A DNA stretch of 64,000 nucleotides from Antedon mediterranea (GCF_964355755.1 NC_092672.1:22628501-22692500), one strand, 5' to 3'; numbered from the stretch's first letter, positions 1 to 11,663 are shown. Translations and numbers: made by a program. Notes: generated by a model not told the origin, from the sequence alone.

Positions 1-1908
1 TAAAGTGAATTTATTTGTTTCATAATGATTCCTCTACATACTGATCTTAATAACAATGTCATGATGACAATTATTTCATTAGATAAACACACACACACAC
101 ACATTAAAGCAAATCTGATAAATTGTTGTCTCATGTAAATTATTTTCAATTGTCAAATAGATCTAACGTCATTCTAACAGTTTTGTTTCATTTGCTTCTT
201 TATTGTCAATTATTAATATTATTTTTTTTTGGTGCATATTATATACAGTACATACATAAATCATTTATATTGCACCTTATCAAAATATTTCAAAGCATAT
301 CACATAACTAAAACTAAATAGTAAAAAACAAGAATGTCAAATATTTTGTCTGCTATTTTTTGCCCAAAATAGTTTTGCTTTATTTATTTTCTTTGGCCTT
401 ATATTTATTTTGACCAATATTCTATCTATGCATATAGAACAAACAAAATTCCATAAGTAAGAATCAATTTTTTTATTAACCGATAGGAGCATAATGTATA
501 TTTTCAAATGTAAAACAAATCGGAATAGCTCACACAAAACAACAAATTGTACATGCTTTATAAAACAATATTTAAAAATGTATTGTTTCGAAAATTAACT
601 GAAGACATTGTTGTGGGAAAATAGGACAAGTAGATCAAAATGCAAGATAAACATTTATTATTCAATAAGGATGTTGTATAAAACTATAAGATATTTAATC
701 ATTTTATTTTATTACGTATTAACATGATGTACTGTATGTTTTGTAATATTGTTAATGTTTAATATATTCAATAGAATGGTCATACAGCATAACATGTTGC
801 TGCTCAAGTGGGCAGTACTGAAATCTGCAATCAGATATGCCTGCATGGCGCAAAATGTTCAAAATAAGTCATACATTCATTATTATTCATTATATGTTAA
901 TCTGAAATTTCACTCTTCATTTTACTTATAATCGAAGAGTAATACATTCTTAAAATGTTTTAAAAACAAACAGAATTGATCAATAAATGTGTAATAATAT
1001 GCCAAAATAGTATGAATAATTTTATTCTGAAATAATTATGAACAACACTTGTTATTTGTATAAAATAAAATTCTCAAAATCGTCTATTAAAACTTGTAAT
1101 CAACTGTTTGTATTAGTAAAAATGTACTTCACGTTTGTGCAGGCATGATCTATACACATAAAGCACAATATTTTTGATGTGATAAAGATTTCATCATTCA
1201 ATGCTAAAATGAGAACTTGAATTGAACTTGAACACAGTTTTTAAATGTTTGTTATTTTATTTCATTTCATTTATTCATTCGACCAATTAATAGATACAGA
1301 ACAGAACAAAGCACATGGTCATTGGCAAATAAAGCAAAACAATTACTATAACCGCCCTGGCTTTTAAACACGATGTAGCTCTCGTTCTGCAAAGCCTAGC
1401 AACTAACGAAAAACAGTGACGTAAAGCTTGAAAATCCCCTTATAGAATATGACATCATCTTTTGTGCCTTCTATTTGCATAAGCGATGTTTAGGTAGTAA
1501 TACGCAGGGTGGTTTTGGGCGCTTTAGGTGCTAAAGGGGTAAAGAGCAATAGACATAATGTAAATTAAAACAACAAAATACAAAAAATATTGCACCAAGT
1601 AAAACATTTGTACAAGCTTACTAAAAAGTATCTTGATGTTCAAAATTAGTATAAGGGACCTATACATAAATATACAAAATTAAATAATTAAAAGATTAAT
1701 AATCTGTTATTGAAAATTTAACTACTGTAATATAACAGATGTTGCCTTAACATAGTAGCACAAATTAAATTGTAAATTTTTATTAAAATCTTTATTAACT
1801 CAAGATCCTGTATATTTAAAGCATAACTGAACAAAATTTCCTTTTTTTTAAAAGAGCAAAATAGACATAAATTGGCATTTCTCAACATTGAGACAATTGA
1901 GAATAGAG
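1..1908. other. AT-rich DNA, nothing recognised
   Basis: No gene or element recognised. There is a short (CA)n microsatellite near 89-104. Open frames here are short (60-74 codons), low in complexity and without recognisable motifs. The stretch around 1370-1520 is slightly less AT-rich but shows no coding signal. Confidence 0.5.
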
Positions 1909-1965
1909 TTGTAGCTTGATGATTAAGACGGTTGGCTAGCAATCTAAGGGTCCTGTGTTACATGT
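1909..1965 (+). mobile_element. tRNA-derived SINE head (degenerate)
   Basis: The segment reads like the tRNA-related 5' part of a SINE. An A-box-like stretch TAGCTTGATGATTAAGACGG is followed by an anticodon-arm-like GGTTGGCTAGCAATCTAA and a B-box-like GGTCCTGTGTTACA, in tRNA order and spacing. The B box departs from GGTTCRANTCC, so a Pol III promoter here is probably dead. No SINE body or tail could be bounded. A degenerate tRNA pseudogene is the alternative. Confidence 0.45.
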
Positions 1966-2679
1966 TTTTAAGAATAAAAACTTATTTCATTGTATCCTAT
2001 AACTTTTTTAAACATTGATGCTTTCAAGTAAATTTAAAACAATTATTGGATGGATATTGTAATTGAAGACTATCTAAGTTGTAATCCGGCAGATGCGGAC
2101 ATTCAGGCGACCCTTGTGAATCACAAACGTTAAAGAGTGAAAAAGTTCATTAAATGATGAAGGCTTGTCATAAACAGTAGAATTGAAGCAATTTTATGAT
2201 ACATTACAGAAGGATAATCACTAGGTTTATTTTTACATTTCATCTGACTCCAAAATCTTATTTGTACAGTAGGCCTTGTATTTTTAGCTAAAGAATATAT
2301 TTACGCTGACAGTAAAGTATCTCGAGCAAACTTTAAATTATTTTTTGTCATTTCTTAAAATATAAAAACAAAAAAACAGGCCAAGTTATTAAATTATAAA
2401 AAACCTGTTATTGTAAGTTAATTTATACTAGAGTGTACATGAGCAAAACAGGCCTACCCTATAAAAATGAATAAATAATAATAATATATTAAGATTTAAT
2501 GACAATTTTTGACAAAATGGGTTTTATTACATGATATACCAAAATATGAGCCCATATTATTAACATGATAATATTATGAACAATTTCAAATTTTTTGGTG
2601 GTTGTTGTGCTTTGTATAGCAAATTTTGAAAATGTCTAATTAACCAATGACAAGCAAATCATAGGTGAAAAAACCAATG
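1966..2679. other. AT-rich DNA, nothing recognised
   Basis: No open frame, repeat or RNA gene could be supported here. Confidence 0.4.
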
Positions 2680-3175
2680 ACAAGTGTTATAACGTTCGTA
2701 AAAGCCAGTTACTTATTCGTCGTAGAGGGCGTAGATGCAAACAAGTTTGCTGAACTGGGTTGGCAAATGGTAAAGTAGGTCATGGGTGATCGATTCATAC
2801 TAAATTTAAAAAAAAATAAATAAAGTATGTCAAGTGTTATAACGTTCGTAAAAGCCAGTTACTTATAGAGGATGTAGATGCAAAAAAGTTTGCGGAACTG
2901 GGGTGGCAAATCGTAAAGTAGGTCAAGGGTGATTGATTTATACCAAAATTTTTTGAAAAAATTAAGAAGGTCAAGTGTTATAACGTACGTAAAGCCAGTT
3001 TCTTATTCACCGTAGAAGGCGTAGATGCAAAACAGTTCGCGGAACTAGGGCAAATGGTAAAGTAGGTCAAGGGATACCAAAATATGTTGAAAATATTAAG
3101 TAGGTCAAGTGTTATAACGTTCATAAAAGCTAGTTACTTATTCGCCGTAGAGGGCGTAAATGCATAAAATGTTAT
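2680..3175 (+). repeat. Tandem repeat, ~135-150 bp unit, four copies
   Basis: The landmark CAAGTGTTATAACGTTCGTA recurs near 2681, 2831, 2971 and 3107 with small changes, giving periods of about 150, 140 and 135 bp. Each unit continues with a GCCAGTTACTTATTC-like stretch, GGCGTAGATGCAAA and GTAAAGTAGGTCA. The last copy is partial and runs into GAGGTCAAGG near 3210. Unit length drifts through small indels, mostly in A-rich spacers. The units contain no open reading frame, so a non-coding minisatellite is the simplest reading. Confidence 0.8.
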
Positions 3176-3239
3176 TGAACTTTGACCGGAAGAAGTAGAG
3201 GAGGTCAAGGCTAACATGTTGATGCAATAACCACTCAAT

Positions 3240-3893
3240 TAGATAGTTATTACATATTAAAATCTGTTTTTAAAAATATTTGTGACTGTCCCTTTAATTC
3301 AATTTGGATAAGGAACTAGGAACTAGTAACCAACTTCACAGACATGCAAAAAATCGTATATTTTTTACCACTTTAAATAACCATAACTTTAGAACGGGTA
3401 ATCGGATTTCAATCATTTAAATTGCAAAATGCTAATTACATTAAGTCCTTTATAGTTAACTGAAAGAAAAAGTAAAACAATTAATCTGAATTTTTTCATT
3501 GGGATACCTATTGTTAGAATTCAAATTATTAATGGTGGGCTTATACTTAACATAGGTCTACTTTACTGTGAAAACAGGATGCTGGTCAACTCATCACTAA
3601 AATACTTTGATAACAAATAGTATATCAAGACTTAAATATTATGAAGAGGGAAGCTTGAATGCCACTATCATTCCAAAATAGGGATAGGCTGCTGTGTAGT
3701 GTTTATATGACATGTTCAGTTTTTAAATTCACTAGTAAATAATAAACCTTCTTAGTTTCTGTCTAGCATTACTGCTAATGCAGCATATTAAAGTTTAAAT
3801 TTCTAAATTAGATAATGTTTTGTACTATATTACATAGCCTATGTAAATACGTGAACGTGATTGGTTGAAACTGCATCACATGACTACCGCTGC
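3240..3893. other. AT-rich DNA, nothing recognised
   Basis: No feature could be supported here. Confidence 0.4.
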
Positions 3894-4030
3894 GAGGATC
3901 GTAAATCGTATATATCCTCGAGAACGATGATATTGACTGTGTAATTTTCGCGTATTTATCGTGTCCCCTGTCATTAAACATATAGATTCTCGAGTTGGAT
4001 GATATTGACTGTGTAATTTTCGTGTGCCAA
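3894..4030. repeat. 72-bp direct duplication
   Basis: The 25-bp block containing GATGATATTGACTGTGTAAT is at 3926-3950 and again at 3998-4022, identical and offset by 72 bp. Both copies are preceded by a CTCGAG-containing segment. Short frames on the minus strand cross the duplication and repeat the same peptide, which explains their apparent conservation. Confidence 0.7.
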
Positions 4031-4574
4031 CACTCGCGTTGCCGATAAATAAACAAAAGTCATCAACTCGATCTTGAACTCGGGTGGAATTGTCACTCCA
4101 TCGCAAGACAACGCCACTGCGCCACTGAACTTGCTTGGAGAAATTTATCTTCTAAACTATTTAAGCTATGCATACATAGCGCCCTCATTTGTTATTAGTC
4201 CACCCTAAATGTGATGAAACACCGTTTGTGATTGGTCAATACTCACGGTGTAGTAACCTAGTAACTAGTACGCGCTGAACATCCGGTGATTCGGCTCCTC
4301 GAAGAGAAGTTAAGAAGACGAATTTTTATTCGGCCTACCTGATTAGAATATTATTATTAATAGGCTTATTGATGGAAATTCTTCTGTTAATTTAAACGAC
4401 CTAGGCCTAAGTGAATATTTTATTGCCAAGGAATCATTAATTAGTAATTATCTGTATATTATTCTTCGCAAGGTAAGGTGTCTAGGCAGGCTTGTTTAAA
4501 TACAATACAAATATAGAGGAGGCCTAGCCTAGCTTCACCCAACCCAGCAGACTTGTTCTTGGCTATATAATATA
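4031..4574. other. Less AT-rich unique DNA, possible upstream region
   Basis: This stretch is richer in CpG than its surroundings. It carries ATTGG (inverted CCAAT) motifs near 4230 and, just outside, near 3860. It also holds an AAGGTAAG splice-donor-like site near 4470 and a GGCCTAGCCTAG tract near 4520. It could be a promoter or 5' exon of the ankyrin-repeat gene, but no TATA box, transcript evidence or reading frame supports that. No element is claimed. Confidence 0.2.
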
Positions 4575-4760
4575 ACAGATATTGCCTTTTATATCGGTTA
4601 AATATAAAATTTGACATCCCCTCGGGAATGATATTAAGTTCTCGGGGAATATATATTTCTCTCAGCTGGCGCTTCGGGAAATATATATTCCCTCGAACTT
4701 AATATCATTCCCTCGGGGATGTCAAATCTTATATTTAACCTCTAAGCAGTCAATATCTGT
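4575..4760. mobile_element. Palindromic MITE-like element
   Basis: The block is a long imperfect inverted repeat. The left arm carries ACAGATATTG, GGTTAAATATAAAATTTGAC and ATCCCCTCGGGAATGATATT. The right arm mirrors it with AATATCATTCCCTCGGGGAT, ATATTTAACC and CAATATCTGT. The loop is about 20 bp around CAGCTGGCGC. Both ends are flanked by ATA (4572-4574 and 4761-4763), a possible short target duplication. A non-autonomous DNA transposon that folds along nearly its whole length is the best reading. The superfamily cannot be named. Confidence 0.7.
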
Positions 4761-4763
4761 ATA

Positions 4764-5769
4764 ATACATCACAGCCACTGATCATAACTGGGCCCTCTTG
4801 GAGACCAGTCTTTGACTGAAGAGGTTGCCCAGTATAAACAAAATATTTTAATTTCAATAATGACACGTCAACCAGTAATTTTGATCAAAACAAATTTAAG
4901 GCAAATGTACTGTACATTACTTTACATATAGTCTACTCGCCCTAATTTGCTAAACATTTTAGCAGCTAGAAATATTGCCACATAATTTTTTTTGGGTAAA
5001 AAATGTGTATTTTTTTTTTCGTCCAATGTTGAGAGTGGCCTAACAACAATGAAATCCATAAATTATAAATAATTACAACATTGTTTTTCATATGTACTGT
5101 ATGGACAATGGTGTTTATAACCCTTTGATTAACCCCACATTTCATAGGATACATACTGTACAGTACAAACAATGGCATAGACTCAACATTAGGATGTTTT
5201 TTCACTGACAGAATTAACTTGGATTTATAGATTCAACAGCAAAGTGAAGTTCTCGTTCATGTTTTATGCCACAAATTCAGACCACTGGTTCCTTCTGAGC
5301 ATGTACAATACAATTGTGTCATCATCAAAGTGGTTCTGAAGCGGGTTGATTTGACAGATTTCCATGTTAATTCATTGCTCCTTGCTTATTCTTATAGTAA
5401 TATTGTAATACGTCAACACTACTTCTGTAACACAAGGCAAACTAGTGCTGATCTATTGATACTAACACTAAGAAATCTTCTGACAGACTCTGAGCTGGTT
5501 TATATCCATTGTTATAATTTGTTTTCATTCTGAATTGTCTGACTTGGCATAACCATCTGGTATGCAAATAACCATCTGGTATGCAAACACAATAATCAAA
5601 GGAAGTGTCCTCATTATCACATTACCTGTACAAATTGTTGTACTTTATTATTAGGAATTTAAAAGAGAAAAAAATGTTACCTTTGAGTTTGTTTTTAAAA
5701 ATTACAGTATGACTCTGAGAATAAGAACATGATGTTTGGTATGATAATTATCTATACTATGTGAAATAT
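4764..5769. other. AT-rich DNA, nothing recognised
   Basis: Short open frames at 4966-5205 (-) and 5330-5533 (+) have no recognisable motifs. A 20-bp direct repeat based on AACCATCTGGTATGCAAA lies near 5550-5590. Nothing else could be supported. Confidence 0.35.
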
Positions 5770-5868
5770 AATAACCTCTATGTGCTTAATATTTTAACCC
5801 AAGCTGGTCACAACCTCATATGTATGTGCCTGATCGAGGCAGAATCAGATGTGAATGTTGCAAGCGAT
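5770..5868 (+). pseudogene. Decayed ankyrin-repeat exon
   Basis: These 33 codons read without a stop. They match the second half of an ankyrin repeat, with QAGH at residues 11-14, C-L-I-E-A around residues 20-24, and DVNVASD at residues 27-33. The exon ends at a good donor, GAT then GTAAGT, as in the intact exon at 29142-29240, and has exactly the same 99-bp length and phase. Two features argue that it is dead: the expected TPLH signature at residues 4-7 reads YVLN, and the two bases before the exon are AT rather than the AG acceptor. The nearest upstream AG acceptors give frames that reach a stop before or within the exon. Ankyrin repeats are helix-turn-helix protein-binding modules; this one is probably skipped in the mRNA. 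Confidence 0.6.
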
Positions 5869-6661
5869 GTAAGTCATATATTTAACAAAATATTTTACTT
5901 TTTTTTCCAATTTAAAAAGTCTAGATTAATTTTTCACAAAATCTACAAATTGGAGTAGTAAAGATTTTGTCTGATTTAATGTTGTAATTATAGATACAAA
6001 ATCTTCACTCATCTTAAACCTTATTTATTGTTTTAATGATTTACATTAATACATATACAACAAATACAATACATTAGTTTATATTTTTGAATGACAGGTT
6101 TGCCAAATATAATTGTGGCACATTTCAACAAATTACAGCATATAATTACTGTAGATAAAACCAAATTACATTTGCTCATAAAGAGTATTATCATTCTTCG
6201 GAATGTGCCTTGAAAGCTTTGGTCTTTGCTCTATCGTCTTACTGTACACCATTGCTTGTAGTATAATATCACACTACCCGGTCTGTGTTAAATATAAAGG
6301 CATCCATGTCTAATTCATATGTTATATTTACCTGTTTCAAATGAAAAAAATTGATAGCTAAATTGTTTTAAATTTAAAGAAATGCAGAAAATAATTTGCA
6401 AGCATATTAATTATATTGAACATAATGAACAACTATCTAAAAGGTAGTCTTCTTTATTGTACCTTTTTAATATCCTAGATGTGGGTAAAGTACATTGGAA
6501 GAATCCTCTTTCACTTCTCATCTGTTAACATACATATTTTATTTGTTTATTCTTTAACTTCATTTATATATTATTCTTCATTTATATGTAAAATTGTGAA
6601 ATTCTAAGCATGCCATGAAACATTTTATTATCTTATTTTATGCAATGTAATTATATTCTTC
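5869..6661. other. AT-rich DNA, probably intron
   Basis: No feature is recognised. If 5770-5868 and 29142-29240 belong to one gene, this is intronic. Confidence 0.3.
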
Positions 6662-6840
6662 AGTCTATTACGTGCCTAGCTTACCTGGATAAACCGACAA
6701 ATGCCATATTTCTCCTCGAAGAGCGAGATATACTCGAAAAGTAGAAAATTCATTGAACACCCCTCTCTCTAAATGGTACAGTCCACAAACCTCAAGTGGG
6801 AACATCCCTACAATTCACCATCATCATTTCTTTTCGAGAC
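6662..6840 (+). repeat. DIRS left inverted terminal repeat
   Basis: From CTAGCTTACCTGGATAAA through TCTCGCTCTTC-complement sequence to CACCATCATCATTTCT, this is the reverse complement of about 11790-11950. Similarity fades near 6840. The outermost 44 bases (6662-6705) are not matched at the right end but are matched in the internal complementary region. Confidence 0.85.
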
Positions 6841-7019
6841 ATGAAAGAGTAAACATGTCTGACAAAGAGCTTGCAATTCACAGTGAATTTGCTGTTTGCA
6901 AAGAAAGTTACTGAGATTGCTACTACATGCGCACGAAGCTAAGTAGTTGTTCTTGTTTAGAGATTCATTGAAGTGTCATAATTTTGACTTTAAATATGCT
7001 TTCCTAGGCCAACTGTCTA

Positions 7020-7690
7020 GGATGTTTGCAGTAGCATAGGGGGCCTAAGCCTAAAACTGTAGCAGGCTAAGACTCCTATGTAAGCCTGGAGTCCTGCTTG
7101 GGCTGGCCTCCTAATCATTCAACATCTCTTAAGGGGCCTAGACTTAGAACTTGCAGGTCAAGCTTACCCCCTTTATGGGGCAGCTCCTGTTCTTGCTTAT
7201 GGCCTAACATAGTGTTTAGGCCTAGTTCTGTTTGAGCTGACCTTCTTATCATTCAACATCTGGGCCTAGACTTAAATCTTGCAGGTCGAGCTTCCCCCAT
7301 TATGGGGCAGCTCCTGTTCTTGTGTACTGCCTAAGATAGTGATTAGGCTTATCTTTTGAGCTGGCCTTCTGAGTTATCATTCTCACATCTCATAGGGAAC
7401 TAGACTTGGAATTTGCAGGACAAGCTTACCCCCTTTATGGGGCAGCTCCGGTTCTTGCTTATGGCCTAACATAGTGTTTAGACCTACTGTTTGGGCTGGC
7501 CTCCTGAGTTATCGTTCAACACATTTCGATAGGGGAGGCCTGACTTAGATATTGCAGGACAAACTTACCCCCTTTATGGAGCAGTTCCAGTCCTTGCATG
7601 CTGCATAAGACTAGGCATTCTGTTTTACTAGACAAAGAGGCCTAACATTGTGCTAGACCTTTAAAGGTCTGGTCCCCAGGAGTCATAGTC
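7020..7690 (+). repeat. ~130-bp tandem repeat inside the DIRS element
   Basis: Four diverged copies of a unit containing CCCTTTATGGGGCAGCTCC, CTTGCTTATGGCCTAACAT and GGGCTGGCCTCCTGAGTTAT occur at spacings of about 127, 135 and 139 bp (landmarks near 7172, 7299, 7434 and 7573). They lie between the left inverted repeat and the coding region, where an untranslated leader or gag start would be. The copies have no shared open frame. Confidence 0.75.
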
Positions 7691-9142
7691 ACCTCTCTCC
7701 AAGATCGATCCGTCTGTTCATATATATACAGTATAAGCAAATTCCTTCAGGTCAGCTGCGACTGACTCGCCTTTTCTGATCTAAGATTTGACCTCCGGCC
7801 TGGCTCATTGAGTTGCCTGGTCGACTACATGTACATGGTACATTTGTACCATCTGTACTGAGGTTTATGTAGAGTTTACAGTCTACAGTAGTCAATCTTT
7901 GAGGCATTGCTTATTTGTGCTGCAGACGCACCTGCTAACACTGTGTCTTCTTTGAGCATGCAAGATGAATGTTGGTTCCTTGCAGTGCTGGAGGCCATTT
8001 CAAAACGAAAATATTCCTCCCTTCAGGCCGTACTTTTCGGTATTGCCTTCCCTCGTCATTGATCATGGCTTGTTACAGGTTACGACAATGACGACACTAT
8101 CTTCTACTGAGCGAAGATCGTGGAAGGCACGGGTAGGTTTTTGCAGGTTAGAATAATAATTATCATTCCTGCGTTGCTTGTGTTGGTTCACTTGCTGTGC
8201 ATTCACCGCTCAGGAAGGCCCCAATTTATCCAGTCATTCTCCTGGATTGTCAACAGGCTTAATCTTTTGATTGAGAGCCTTTTTGCCTTCCTTCTAACGC
8301 AGGAACAATTCGGGCATTACGTGTCGGCACCTCAGATCCTGACACTTTTTAGGGTATGTCTCCTTGCCGTCTGTCACTGCCAATAAGAAACATTCTGTGC
8401 GAGTGCCAACTTGTAAAACCTTAGCTTACCCTAGGTCGAGATTGCACTTCTGCATTTACCTGTTGAGTAATGCAGGTACTCACAGTGTTGAGCTACTGGT
8501 ATGCCTTTGATGCAACCACAATGATTTCACAGACAGCGCTACTAGTTGACGCACCTAGGTTCGCCCTAGTAGTGTATAGCTTGAAGGAGAACACATGGAC
8601 CTACAAATCAAGGCTACTCTGCTTACTGTATGAGTTAAGCAGAAGCAGCAAGCCACCCTGTACACATGTACCCTGTTGGCTGCTGATGAGGTTGCTAGAA
8701 AAAGAGAGTGCAACCATTATAGCTTTTGGTCCCACGCCGATGGTGCCACTGTGCTCGCTCCCATGCCCGCCACCACAAGTCTGTCTAAAATTCAGACTTT
8801 TTCACGCACACAATCTGTATCCTGCACGAGGCAGATCAGACAGGGCTGCACGTTCAACACCAAGATTGCAAAGTAACAGAGATTGCAGGTTCTGGTGACA
8901 TGCTGGTGGAGTCTGTACCCTCGAAGGTCAGACAAATGGGGGGTTCGCCTAAGATGGTTTGCCTGAGTGTGGGAGACCCCTGCTGGAGAGCAGGTGGTTT
9001 CTCTCCACAATTACACACAGCTATTGCATTATGTTAATTAACATTACGAGCCCCCTAGTAAGCGGGGAGCTCGCTCGACAAGGATACCGCCAGAGCCACA
9101 AAAGAGTTGTGTGCGTCTGCACGGTCTTTCTTTCCTGCCCAA
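7691..9142 (+). other. DIRS interior, gag position, unrecognised
   Basis: This GC-richer part of the element is where gag should lie. Overlapping frames such as 8120-8386 and 8470-8898 show no nucleocapsid Cys-His motif or other recognisable domain. They are probably fragments of a frameshifted gag, but no homology can be asserted. Confidence 0.3.
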
Positions 9143-9690
9143 AAAGGGGCAGTGGAACAAGTCGACATACAATGCGCTGTCTCAGGACACGAGTCTACCG
9201 TCTTCCTAACAGAAAAAAACGGGCGATGGCGACCCATACTGAACCTTATGAGTCTAGACTAGCGGTTCTTTCGGCCCCAAAGGTTTAGGTGGAGACAGCC
9301 TCATCCATCCTGTTGGGGCTAGGACGAGAAGACTGGGCGGCCTTGATAGATCTGAAAGACGCATACTTTCACTTCCCTATCGCCGAGGCGGATCAACGCT
9401 GGTTGCGTTTCAGAATCCATGACCAACTTACCAATCCGTAGTTTTGCCGACCAACGGCCCTTGCGTGTTTACACGCATAGTAAGAATGCTGTCGACATTC
9501 TTTTACCAACATGGCATAAGAGTGTTCATGTATCTCGACGATTGGTTGGTCGTGGCCCAGTCTAAGGACAGACTGATGAGCAGTCTACAATATGTCCTTA
9601 TCGTTACGGAACAGGCAGGTTTCATTATAAATCGGGAAAAGTCGTGCCTGGTGCAGACTCAATCCCGCTATATCTCGGATCACAGATAAA
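9143..9690 (+). pseudogene. DIRS-like reverse transcriptase, frameshifted
   Basis: Reverse transcriptase copies the element's RNA into DNA. Three frames together give the family's motifs in order: KGAVEQVD and VFLTEKNGRWRPILNL (about 9143-9247), then after a shift DLKDAYFHFPIAEADQRWLR (from 9349), then after another shift FTRI followed by the catalytic YLDDWLVVA box (YLDD at 9531-9542). Stops at 9260-9262 and 9439-9441 and at least two frameshifts make it non-functional. The YLDD box and the spacing to the downstream RNase H match DIRS/Ngaro elements rather than LTR or LINE enzymes. The catalytic aspartates themselves are intact, which suggests fairly recent decay. Confidence 0.85.
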
Positions 9691-9999
9691 TCTCGTGACG
9701 GGCTTGGCGTGTCCATCCCAACAATGAATAGCGTCTGCAATGAGTGCAGTACGCAATCTAATTACTGTTCATGCTCCGATGGTTTACGAATGGCTCAGAG
9801 CACTAGGATGTCTGGCCAGCTTCGTCGCCTTAGTTCCGTATTGCCGGCTGTGTATGAGACCAGGACAGCTTTATCTGCTGGCTTATTACCGACCGCACTT
9901 AGACTCATTACTCAAAGTGGTCCGATGAATGCCTTCATCCGAACGCATCTCAAATGGTGGCTGGTAGGAGGCAGGTTGACTGTGGGAATGCCAATTCAA

Positions 10000-10460
10000 A
10001 AATCATTGCCGGGCGTCCGTATAGAGACAGACGCATCCGAGACAGGCTGGGGCGGTTGCTCCAAGGCACTCCGCGCCTCCGGTCGAGGAGGCGCGCTCCC
10101 ACATCAACCTCCTAGAACTCTGTGCAGTCGAAAAGACCTTGAAGGCCCTTCGACCTCACGTGACCGGTCGTCACGTCCTTATCCATTCCGACAACTCATC
10201 AGGGGTAGCATATATAAATCGTCAAGGAGGCACGAGGTCCCCGACGTTATGCTTTCACCTGTGGACTCTGATGTTGTGGTGCGTAGACAACAACATCACA
10301 CTTGGCTGCCCACAATGCGGGCAGCCTCAACATTGTTGCGGACGCCCTGTCCTGACAAACACGGAATGGCGCCTTCTACCCAGCATTGCCACACTGATAT
10401 TCGACCACTTCGGGCGGCCTCATATAGAAATGTTTGCGACGTCAGACAACACATAGATCC
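10000..10460 (+). pseudogene. DIRS-like RNase H, frameshifted
   Basis: RNase H removes the RNA strand of the RNA:DNA hybrid. IETDASETGWGG at 10021-10056 supplies the first catalytic aspartate region. A shift of frame then gives LIHSDNSSGVAYINRQGG (second aspartate) and TEWRLLPSI followed by FGRPHIEMFAT (about 10360-10440). That last motif links RNase H to the recombinase in DIRS elements. The domain is split across two frames near 10080, so it is not functional as it stands. Confidence 0.8.
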
Positions 10461-10759
10461 CGACCTTCTGCACAAGGTTTCGGGATGCACGTGCGTGGGC
10501 GGTGGATGCCCTATCCATACCGTGGGTCGGTCTATGGGTTTATGCGTTTCCACCGATCTCACTAATACCAACTGTTCTGACACACATTCAGCGCCATCCT
10601 TGCCGGGTCCTTCTGATCGGGCTGGACTCGACAAGTGTGGTATCCACTGCTTCTCGACCTGCTCTGCGATCATCCCCTGCGTCTTCCAGTTCGAGAGGAT
10701 CTGCTGACGCAGGGCCGAGCTCTGTTCTCACTACAGAACCTACAATCCCTGCGCCTAAC

Positions 10760-11227
10760 TGTATGGCCATTTTCAGGGATCAGCTCCGAGACTCAGGCAT
10801 TCCAGATGGCCCTGCCGCCCTTGCGGCGAAATCTCGTCGGGAATCTACTCTTGCCGTCTACAATAGCCGATTAAAGCATTTCTTTACATGGTGCAGGCGC
10901 CAACAAATAGAACCAGGGTTGGTTACCCTTGGTCAAGTATGCGCCTTCCTGCATTACCTATTTGAGTCAGGTCTTCAGGTCCGCACCATTTCAGGCTATA
11001 GGCTCGCCATTGGGGCGGTGACACCAACACTAAAAGACGGTTCCACGATTTCGTCATCCCCCGTTATCGCTCAGATGATACGGGGAATGTTCAGAGAACG
11101 ACCTCCAGTTAAGGTCTTGATTCCTCGATGGGATGTTAACGTCGTCCTAGCCACTCTCTCACACACCCACCCTTATAGCCTGCTTATAATAGCACTTGGA
11201 CCGCCGATGGCGCCAGGTAAATGCTGA
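10760..11227 (+). pseudogene. Tyrosine recombinase, N-terminal domain only
   Basis: A frame open from 10502 to 11227 carries, from about 10790, the SAM-like core-binding domain of a DIRS/Ngaro tyrosine recombinase: STLAVYNSRLKHFFTWCRRQ, VCAFLHYLFESGL, ISGYRLAIGAV and MIRGMFRERPP. The frame ends just where the catalytic domain should begin. The Arg, His-x-x-Arg and Tyr active-site residues are not found downstream before the internal complementary region. The gene is therefore truncated by an internal deletion, not only by point mutation. Confidence 0.8.
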
Positions 11228-11330
11228 GGCAAGTTGTTCGCTCTTACCTTGGAACCAAGTCAGAGGTAATTGTGGAGGGTGCAGCTAGTACTTAATGATG
11301 TTTTCTAGCATGAGGGAAACTGCATCGAAT

Positions 11331-11395
11331 CAGAGCCCCCGGTGAGCGAGGTGCTCTTTTGAAAAGGATACCGTCGGAGCCACTAAAGAGTTGTG
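11331..11395 (+). repeat. Short direct repeat of RT-upstream sequence
   Basis: GAGCCCCC...GAGCGAGGTGCTC...AAGGATACCGTCGGAGCCAC followed by AAAGAGTTGTG resembles 9047-9110, where GAGCCCCCTAGTAAGCGGGGAGCTC is followed by AAGGATACCGCCAGAGCCAC and AAAGAGTTGTG. The copy sits where the recombinase C-terminus is missing, so a recombination that deleted that part may have placed it there. Confidence 0.55.
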
Positions 11396-11663
11396 GATTC
11401 CTGTACGGCCTCAAGGTCTTGCTTCAAGATCTTGCTTAAAAAAAAAAAATAAATAAATAAAGATATCGATGCACGGACTAGAGAAACCGAACGTTTCCAG
11501 TGCCGCTGTTGTGCACCATCTGTCCATAGAGGCATGATGGTGAACACATTACCTTGGACAGCTCTGCAAACCTTGTGCCTGTAGCCACATCAGTGATGGA
11601 CACACAAAGCTCATTGGTAGCTTGTCTCCCACCGCCGACTAGTACCTAGTCCGGTGCTACACT
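11396..11663 (+). other. DIRS 3' region, unrecognised
   Basis: An A-rich tract near 11438-11459 is followed by GC-richer sequence with no open frame or motif, ending at the internal complementary region. Confidence 0.3.

Noticed and set aside
2085-2150. Short possible exon reading NPADADIQATLVNH
   Set aside because: It does not match the ankyrin repeat pattern or any other recognised domain and lacks convincing splice sites.
4200-4320. Possible CCAAT-containing promoter
   Set aside because: CCAAT-like motifs and mild CpG enrichment alone are weak. There is no TATA box, initiator or downstream reading frame.
8470-8898. 142-codon frame in the DIRS gag position
   Set aside because: No Cys-His box or similarity to known gag could be seen, and overlapping frames in the same stretch are equally open. 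It is kept only as unassigned element sequence.
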